This document shows positions 6,647 to 11,331 of a DNA stretch of 11,331 nucleotides, in pieces. The position numbers were made by a program, and so were the translations under genes. The DNA lies in the NCBI GenBank assembly GCA_027066935.1, contig JAMOMX010000229.1, positions 1-11,331 of the forward strand. Reading direction: 5' to 3'. Each line of letters starts with the position of its first letter. Within the stretch, counting starts at the first letter, position 1. The DNA is from Sulfurimonas sp. Its GTDB lineage: Bacteria; Campylobacterota; Campylobacteria; Campylobacterales; Sulfurimonadaceae. The notes under the pieces are model-generated. The model saw only the letters and a list, made by a program, of their open reading frames with translations. It was not told the DNA's origin and ran no database searches.

Positions 6647-7798
6647 TTAAATTTCTTCCCTCCAGCAAATTTTTAATTCATCTAAAAATTTTGCAATATC
6701 TTTATCATTACTTTTAAATTTACTTATTTCAAATTTAGTTTTTATTACCGCATCTATACACTCTTGCAAAATTTCATTATAATCTTTATCGCTTAACGCA
6801 CAACTCTGCTTAGCAAAAGTTTTATATGTTTTATCTTTAAACCAAAGCTTACCATCACCTAATTTTAAGGCTGGTATGTCATTTTTTATATATACAGTTG
6901 TCGTTATAACATCATATATAGGTGCTAAATATGAATCAGTGTAGTCATTTTCATAAAGTATCCCATAATTTTTCAGATGTCCATCACCATTTTGTAATAG
7001 ATGATTCATTACAATAGCTTTAAAAAATATTTTAAGACTTCTTCTTCTATTTTGAGGTGCTATTACATCTTTTATAACTCTAGTTACTTCTTCATAACTT
7101 CCATCATATTTTTGCTCTGTCTGGCGAGCTGTAAGTACACACATATCTTCAAAACCAAGATAACTGCCATCATCTTTAACATCAAATCTTTTCATAATAA
7201 ACATAGAATTATCATTGCTTAAGTAAAAATCAGGCGTTTGTAAACCTGCGTTTTTAATGGCACACATACAAAAGTACTCGTTTAGTGCTAAATTTGGATA
7301 ATTTTTCTCAAATGACTTAACTATAAAATGTTCAAACTTCATAGTGGTTTTATTATGAGCAGATAAAAGTAATTTTGGTTGAACACCAGATATTCCTGAA
7401 CGAATAGCAAATCTTTGCATTAATTCTTCAAAGAGATTTTCTTTATTGCTTTTTAAAATATCATAAAGTTCTAATTTTTCATTCGAATCAATTATTTTAT
7501 TAAATTTTACGCGTCCTAACATATATGGGCCTATTAATCTTAAAAAATTTATATCATTCATTTTTTGTAATTTTGCAAAATGATTTTTTATAACTTCTTT
7601 AAGTGACCCTTCTGGCATATTCATCTCAAAGATTGGATGTATTTTTTGGTTTATCCAACTAGAACTTCTTAAAGGCATAGTTAAACTAACTATATCTTTT
7701 GAATTTTTAAGATAATTAAATATAAATTTATTATCCTCAAAACTCAAATTTCCATTATGAGTTTTATTGATAAACACTTTTATATTATTTTCTTTCAT
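6647..7798 (-). CDS. hipA: HipA-family serine/threonine kinase toxin
   Basis: Toxin of a HipBA type II system. E. coli HipA phosphorylates glutamyl-tRNA synthetase and so induces growth arrest; the target here is unknown. The N-terminal subdomain carries SLTMPLRSSSW (38-48) and HPIFEMNMPEG (54-64). The glycine-rich loop is SGISGVQPK (134-142), the ATP-binding lysine is Lys161 in FIVKSF, Glu174 lies in LNEYF, the catalytic loop is NGDGHLKNYG (270-279) with Asp272 and Asn277, and the metal-binding Asp296 is in PIYDV. All kinase residues are present, so it should be active. At 383 residues it is full length but shorter than E. coli HipA (440). The autophosphorylated Ser150 of E. coli aligns by eye with Gly135, while Ser137 follows in a G-I-S motif. 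It overlaps hipB by 14 bases without a ribosome-binding site, consistent with coupled, antitoxin-first translation. Sampled rows are only about 17-27% GC. Confidence 0.9.
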   Translation of the reverse strand: MKENNIKVFINKTHNGNLSFEDNKFIFNYLKNSKDIVSLTMPLRSSSWINQKIHPIFEMNMPEGSLKEVIKNHFAKLQKMNDINFLRLIGPYMLGRVKFNKIIDSNEKLELYDILKSNKENLFEELMQRFAIRSGISGVQPKLLLSAHNKTTMKFEHFIVKSFEKNYPNLALNEYFCMCAIKNAGLQTPDFYLSNDNSMFIMKRFDVKDDGSYLGFEDMCVLTARQTEQKYDGSYEEVTRVIKDVIAPQNRRRSLKIFFKAIVMNHLLQNGDGHLKNYGILYENDYTDSYLAPIYDVITTTVYIKNDIPALKLGDGKLWFKDKTYKTFAKQSCALSDKDYNEILQECIDAVIKTKFEISKFKSNDKDIAKFLDELKICWREEI

Positions 7799-8030
7799 AC
7801 TGCAATTCTTCTAATGTTTTTGGGCGATTTTTTTGCCTAATAATAAATTCATATTCTAATAAACCTAAAATGCTTTCAACTTTTTTGATTCCAACTTCAT
7901 CTATAAAGCCATTTTCTATTTTTGATATTGTTCTTTTTGTAATGCCAGAATACTCTTCTAAATCATTTTGTGAATAGTTCTTTGATTTGCGTAAATTTTT
8001 TATCTCTTGCCCTAATTCTTTAAGTGTCAA
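7785..8030 (-). CDS. hipB: HipB-like antitoxin, XRE-family helix-turn-helix repressor (TTG start chosen)
   Basis: Antitoxin and autorepressor for the overlapping hipA. The helix-turn-helix runs from GQEIKNLRKSKNYSQNDLEE through the ITKRTISKIENG recognition helix, then a short dimerisation tail ending EELQYERK. I chose the TTG at 8030-8028, giving 81 residues, because AAAAGGA ends six bases before it. The longer frame opens at ATG 8069 (94 residues) but has no ribosome-binding site, and its first codons contain half of a 15-bp inverted repeat and a -10-like box, so they look like control DNA rather than protein. With the shorter start the gene sits just behind a normal operator/promoter. The tail overlaps hipA by 14 bases. 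XRE family is secure; HipB is inferred from the hipA partner and antitoxin-first order. Confidence 0.82.
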   Translation of the reverse strand: MTLKELGQEIKNLRKSKNYSQNDLEEYSGITKRTISKIENGFIDEVGIKKVESILGLLEYEFIIRQKNRPKTLEELQYERK

Positions 8031-8042
8031 AAATAATCCTTT

Positions 8043-8099
8043 TAAGAAGTATATTTCTGATTGTAGCATAAATTATATTAAAAGGAAATATACTTCTTA
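8043..8099. repeat. 15-bp perfect inverted repeat, probable HipB operator pair
   Basis: TAAGAAGTATATTTC (8043-8057) is repeated in perfect inversion as GAAATATACTTCTTA (8085-8099) after 27 bases. Each arm holds a near-palindromic 12-mer, GAA-N-TATA-N-TTC (8046-8057 and 8085-8096), suited to a dimeric HTH repressor; the centres are 39 bp apart. The pair brackets the hipB promoter. The right arm covers the stop codon of the SEC-C gene. As a single hairpin it lacks a U-tract, so an operator is more likely than a terminator. Confidence 0.7.
8060..8068 (-). promoter_or_regulatory. putative extended -10 promoter of hipBA
   Basis: Minus-strand TGCTACAAT is an extended -10 (TGn then TACAAT at 8065-8060). 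Its -35 position (about 8083-8088) is not TTGACA-like and is covered by the right operator arm; the start of transcription, near 8053, falls in the left arm. HipB bound to both arms would therefore block polymerase. The TG belongs to the ATG that opens the longer hipB frame, a further reason to doubt that start. Confidence 0.45.
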
Positions 8100-8468
8100 T
8101 TTAGAACAACATTTTTTAAACTTTTTACCACGACCACAAGGGCAACTCTCATTTCTCTCAATCTTTGAATTAAACAATTCCCCTCCAGCGTATTTCCACA
8201 TACCATCTATCTGGGTAAAATTACTTTTTTCATGTAGTAAATAAATTAAATTATTCTCACGATAATAAGCTTTAAATTCAACGCTGTTATCTTTAGATGA
8301 GATCACATCTAATTTTAACCACTCAGTATTTTCATAATTTCTTTCATCATAAATATATGTAAGCGTTGTAGTTTTATTTAGATAATCTCCATCTTTATTA
8401 ACAAAAGCTTCATACCTGTTTCTCATTAGTTGTTCAGGTGATGAGGGGTTTTTGTAATTAAAATTCAT
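8097..8468 (-). CDS. YchJ-like protein with C-terminal SEC-C zinc motif
   Basis: A 123-residue cytoplasmic protein. Residues 8-30 (PSSPEQLMRNRYEAFV then DGDYL) match the start of the NTF2-like domain in YchJ/UPF0225 proteins (PEALMRSRYSAF..). Aromatic and hydrophobic beta-strands fill 35-100, including FKAYYRENN (65-73) and GMWKYAGGEL (89-98). The tail CPCGRGKKFKKCC (109-121) is a SEC-C motif, whose Cys109, Cys111, Cys120 and Cys121 should bind one zinc ion, as in the SecA C-terminus. E. coli YchJ has a SEC-C at both ends; here the N-terminal one is missing. The biochemical role of YchJ proteins is not established. Its ATG follows directly on the TAG of the membrane protein gene (TAGATG), so it is co-transcribed with it and with alaS. 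Its stop overlaps the hipBA operator. Family is fairly clear, function unknown. Confidence 0.82.
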   Translation of the reverse strand: MNFNYKNPSSPEQLMRNRYEAFVNKDGDYLNKTTTLTYIYDERNYENTEWLKLDVISSKDNSVEFKAYYRENNLIYLLHEKSNFTQIDGMWKYAGGELFNSKIERNESCPCGRGKKFKKCCSK

Positions 8469-8951
8469 CTAAAATATACTTGAAAAATATGTCCCGATAA
8501 ATATACCAATAATGCCTAAAATAATGTTTAGTGGAACCATAAATTTACCTATAAGTTCAAGCTTTACTTTTGCCTTAGCAAAATCTCCAACTTGCATTAA
8601 TTTATCGGCACTTGAGCGTCTTAACATCATAACTATAAGATTTAAAAACATAATGATCCAAATAAATTTTTTAACTTTGGACATAAAATCATGTTCTCCA
8701 TAAGACAAGTTATACCCTTTAGCGATAAATATAGCTGTAACTAACAAAATAATTGTAAAAGGAAAAACAATATAAAAAAGCCTTTTTAATGCTTTTGATA
8801 TATGTGCTAATCTTTTAGCGGGGGATTCTATATCTAAAAATGATGGATAAGCAGCATAACGCATAGCAATCATCCCTCCAACCCAAATCACAGCCGATAA
8901 TACATGTAAAAATATTATAATTATCTTGTTTTCATAAAAAATGTCTAACAT
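8469..8951 (-). CDS. four-helix integral membrane protein, CopD-like
   Basis: A 160-residue inner-membrane protein with four predicted helices at about 10-30, 58-78, 94-111 and 134-156. Helix 1 has LHVLSAVIWVGGMIAMRYA, the HxxxxxxWxGG pattern of CopD-domain and related four-helix proteins (DUF2269/HemJ-like), in which the His (here His16) can be a haem or metal ligand. A basic stretch, RRSSADKLMQVGDFAKAK (111-128), joins helices 3 and 4 and should face the cytoplasm. Copper handling cannot be claimed: no copper genes are nearby and Met/His motifs are few. The start overlaps the alaS stop by one base (TAATG), and the stop abuts the ATG of the SEC-C gene, so it lies in the alaS operon. Membrane nature is secure; family assignment is moderate; function unknown. 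Confidence 0.75.
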   Translation of the reverse strand: MLDIFYENKIIIIFLHVLSAVIWVGGMIAMRYAAYPSFLDIESPAKRLAHISKALKRLFYIVFPFTIILLVTAIFIAKGYNLSYGEHDFMSKVKKFIWIIMFLNLIVMMLRRSSADKLMQVGDFAKAKVKLELIGKFMVPLNIILGIIGIFIGTYFSSIF

Positions 8952-11331
8952 TAATTTAGTGCCTTTGTAATAAATTTAAGCGCTTGCTCTTTTGCCTCTG
9001 GTAATTTAGTTTTATCTTTACCGCCAGCTTGTGCAAAGTCTGGACGACCACCACCGCCGCCACCTAAAATAGGTGCAATATTTTTAATCCACTCCCCTGC
9101 TTTAGCACTTGCATTTGCAACACCACAAGCAATAAGAACTTTATCACCTTTAACTTGAAAAAGCATAGCACAAAGCTTCTCATTTTGATTTTTTAGTTCA
9201 TCAATTTTTTCTTTAATATCACCAGATGGATACTCTTCAATCACAACACAAACACCATTGATTTCATTGAGTGTAATCTCTGTTTTTGAGCTTTCTTGTG
9301 CATCTTTTAGCTCAGTTTTTAATTTTTTTATATTTGATTTAAGTCTTGAAATACCTGCAATAATGTCAAGATTTTTAACTTCTGCCTCAACTTGTTTGAT
9401 TAATATTCTTTGTTCACAAAAGTACTCATAAGCCCCATGTCCAACAACAGCTTCAATACGGCGAACGCCAGCAGATACACCACTCTCTTTTGTAATTATA
9501 AATGAACCTATTTCAGAAGTATTTTTAACATGAACCCCACCACAAAGTTCTATTGATGCTCCCTCAAAACTCACAACACGCACATCATCTCCATATTTTT
9601 CACCAAATTGAGCTTTTGCTCCAGATTTTTTTGCACTCTGTATATCCATAATTTCAGTTTTTGCTTCAATAGCACGAGAAATTTCACGATTTACACGTTG
9701 CTCTATCTCAACTAACTCTGCGTGTTTTAGAGCTTTTGGATGTGAAAAATCAAAACGCAACCTTGATGCTTCATTTAATGAGCCAGCTTGTGATATATGC
9801 TCACCCAACACATCAAACAAAACAGCATGAAGTAGATGAGTTGCTGAGTGATGTTTAATAATTTCTCCACGAGAACTATCTACTTTTGCTACAACTCTCT
9901 CACCAACTTTTAAAAATGAGTTTACCTCAATGTGTGAAAGATTTAAACCAAAGAACTTTTTAGTATCTTCAACTTTTGCAAAATTTACTAACTCACCCTC
10001 ATCTCCAGTTTGTCCACCACTCTCAGCATAGAATGGGGTGTTGTCTAAAAGCACCCAACCTCTTGAGTCTGCTGCTAATGAATCAACACTTTTAAAATTA
10101 GCATCAAGAAGAGCTAAAACTTTTGAATTTGTCTCTAGGTTTTGATAACCCACAAAACTATTTTCGCCAAATTTTTCTAACAACTCTTTAAAGTCTCCAC
10201 TTTCAGAACTATCACCACTACCTTTCCAAGCAGCTTTTGCGCGAGTACGTTGCTCAAGCATCAACTCTTCAAAAGTTACACTATCTAGTTTAAGATTTTT
10301 CTCTCTTAACATATCTTGTGTTAAATCAAGTGGGAATCCAAAAGTATCATATAGTTTAAATGCAACTTCACCTGAAAATATCGCTTTTGTGTTTTTAAGT
10401 TCAGCATTAAATAGTTCTATTCCAGATTCAATAGTTTTGAAAAATCTTGCTTCTTCAAGTTTTATTTGTTCTTTTACAACATTTGCTTTTGTTTTTAAGT
10501 AATCATATTCTGTACCCATAATTTCTATAATTGTATCAACAAGTTTATACATAAAAGGTTTTCTAAACCCAAGTAAATAACCATGACGAACAGCACGGCG
10601 AAGTATTCTACGAAGGACATAACCACGACCCTCATTTGAAAAGTTTATACCCTGAGACAATAAAAATACAGATGTGCGAATATGATCAGCTATAACACGG
10701 TAAGATGCTCCACTTTTATACTCATACTTTTTACCTATAAGCTCTTGTACATCATTGATGATTGGCATAAATAAAGAAGAATCATAATTTGATTGTTTCC
10801 CCTCTTTAATTGCCACAACACGCTCTAACCCCATCCCTGTATCGATAGATGGTTTTGGAAGAGGTAACATTTTTCCATCAGCTTGACGCTCATACTGCAT
10901 AAATACAAGGTTCCAAATTTCTAAAAATCTATCACCCTCTCCACCTAAATAATCCTCATTAGATGAAAAGTTTTCGCTTCCTTGGTCATAAAAAATCTCA
11001 GAACAAGGTCCACATGCTCCAGTATCACCCATTGACCAAAAATTATCAGCATCTCCAAGTCTTTTTATACGACTTAGTGGTACATGTCGTAGCCATAGCT
11101 TTTCAGCTTCATCATCACTATCGTGAACTGTTATCCAAAGCTTTTCAACTGGAAGCTCAAGGTTTTTAGTTAAAAATTCCCATGCAAAATCTATAGCTTC
11201 TTCTTTGAAATAATCTCCAAAACTAAAATTACCAAGCATCTCAAAAAATGTATGATGACGTGCAGTATGACCAACATTTTCTAAATCATTATGTTTGCCA
11301 CCTGCTCGTAAACAAGTTTGACATGAGGTAG
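8951..11331 (-). CDS. alaS: alanyl-tRNA synthetase, N-terminus cut by the window edge
   Basis: Charges tRNA-Ala with alanine and clears mischarged Ser/Gly-tRNA; cytoplasmic. The frame stays open past the internal ATG at 11239 to the window edge, reading RAGGKHNDLENVGHTARHH then TFFEMLGNFSFGDYF, so 792 codons are visible and about 60 N-terminal residues (including class II motif 1) lie outside. Counting from the Met at 11239: GDTGACGPCSEIFYD (71-85), DTGMGLERV (133-141, motif 3), RVIADHIRT (181-189) and RGYVLRRILRRAVRHG (205-220) for tRNA acceptor binding. The editing domain has HHSATH (463-468) and CGGVH (566-570), giving zinc ligands His464, His468, Cys566 and His570. The C-Ala domain ends with GGGGGGRPDFAQAGG (726-740). 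It is the first visible gene of a minus-strand run and overlaps the membrane-protein gene by one base. GC in sampled rows (about 38-47%) is well above that of hipA. Confidence 0.97.
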   Translation of the reverse strand, partial: TSCQTCLRAGGKHNDLENVGHTARHHTFFEMLGNFSFGDYFKEEAIDFAWEFLTKNLELPVEKLWITVHDSDDEAEKLWLRHVPLSRIKRLGDADNFWSMGDTGACGPCSEIFYDQGSENFSSNEDYLGGEGDRFLEIWNLVFMQYERQADGKMLPLPKPSIDTGMGLERVVAIKEGKQSNYDSSLFMPIINDVQELIGKKYEYKSGASYRVIADHIRTSVFLLSQGINFSNEGRGYVLRRILRRAVRHGYLLGFRKPFMYKLVDTIIEIMGTEYDYLKTKANVVKEQIKLEEARFFKTIESGIELFNAELKNTKAIFSGEVAFKLYDTFGFPLDLTQDMLREKNLKLDSVTFEELMLEQRTRAKAAWKGSGDSSESGDFKELLEKFGENSFVGYQNLETNSKVLALLDANFKSVDSLAADSRGWVLLDNTPFYAESGGQTGDEGELVNFAKVEDTKKFFGLNLSHIEVNSFLKVGERVVAKVDSSRGEIIKHHSATHLLHAVLFDVLGEHISQAGSLNEASRLRFDFSHPKALKHAELVEIEQRVNREISRAIEAKTEIMDIQSAKKSGAKAQFGEKYGDDVRVVSFEGASIELCGGVHVKNTSEIGSFIITKESGVSAGVRRIEAVVGHGAYEYFCEQRILIKQVEAEVKNLDIIAGISRLKSNIKKLKTELKDAQESSKTEITLNEINGVCVVIEEYPSGDIKEKIDELKNQNEKLCAMLFQVKGDKVLIACGVANASAKAGEWIKNIAPILGGGGGGRPDFAQAGGKDKTKLPEAKEQALKFITKALN

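Noticed and set aside
8043..8099. The 15-bp inverted repeat as a rho-independent terminator for the alaS-SEC-C transcript
   Set aside because: The 27-base loop and lack of a U-tract argue against it; symmetric near-palindromes around a promoter fit an operator better.
9042..9066. Poly-glycine run (GGGGGGRP) in the AlaS C-terminal domain as an expansion or repeat artefact
   Set aside because: AlaS proteins conserve a glycine-rich GGxGGGRPD stretch here; the codons vary, so it is a normal family motif.
1..11331. CRISPR array, tRNA, rRNA, insertion sequence or phage integrase
   Set aside because: I saw no regularly spaced repeats, RNA gene consensus or transposase/integrase motifs on either strand.

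Overview
This AT-rich window looks like a chromosomal segment of a member of the Campylobacterota (formerly Epsilonproteobacteria), probably a Sulfurimonas-like free-living bacterium. The grounds are protein character and gene company: alaS, maf and a class A penicillin-binding protein on one strand, as I recall from Campylobacter jejuni, and a bioF variant next to the PBP, as I recall from Helicobacter pylori. Genus is inference; no rRNA or marker gene settles it.

Layout. Only the first gene, a long-form 2-isopropylmalate synthase (leuA, 1-1506, N-terminus missing), lies on the plus strand. Everything else runs on the minus strand, so it reads from the right edge leftwards: alaS (8951-11331, N-terminus cut by the window edge), a four-helix CopD-like membrane protein (8469-8951), a YchJ-like SEC-C zinc-motif protein (8097-8468), a hipB-hipA toxin-antitoxin pair (6647-8030), a 243-base gap with promoter-like elements and a 25-codon ORF, a uracil-DNA-glycosylase-fold protein (5837-6403), maf (5295-5840), bioF (4195-5295), an orphan peptide/nickel-type ABC ATPase (3509-4198) and PBP1A (1503-3512). 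leuA and the PBP1A gene are convergent and overlap by 4 bases at their stop codons.

How it works together. The five genes from the UDG-like protein to PBP1A are joined by 4-base ATGA overlaps or a 1-base TAATG overlap and look like one translationally coupled operon. It mixes nucleotide sanitation (Maf, perhaps the UDG-like protein), biotin synthesis (BioF), an ATPase with no visible permease and cell-wall synthesis (PBP1A). alaS and the two genes after it form a second tightly packed set. The hipBA pair sits between the two sets like an insert. It carries its own control region: a perfect 15-bp inverted repeat (8043-8057 / 8085-8099) made of two near-palindromes around an extended -10 box. 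Downstream of hipA, two tandem extended -10 boxes (6548-6567) could restart transcription into the maf-PBP1A operon.

The main points for a second look are the hipBA operator and the probable TTG start of hipB, the Gly-Ile-Ser loop of HipA, the UDG-like protein with its possible leader ORF, and the structured convergent junction of leuA and the PBP gene. I found no CRISPR array, rRNA, tRNA, transposase or obvious phage gene, and no clear case for a wholly new multi-gene system.
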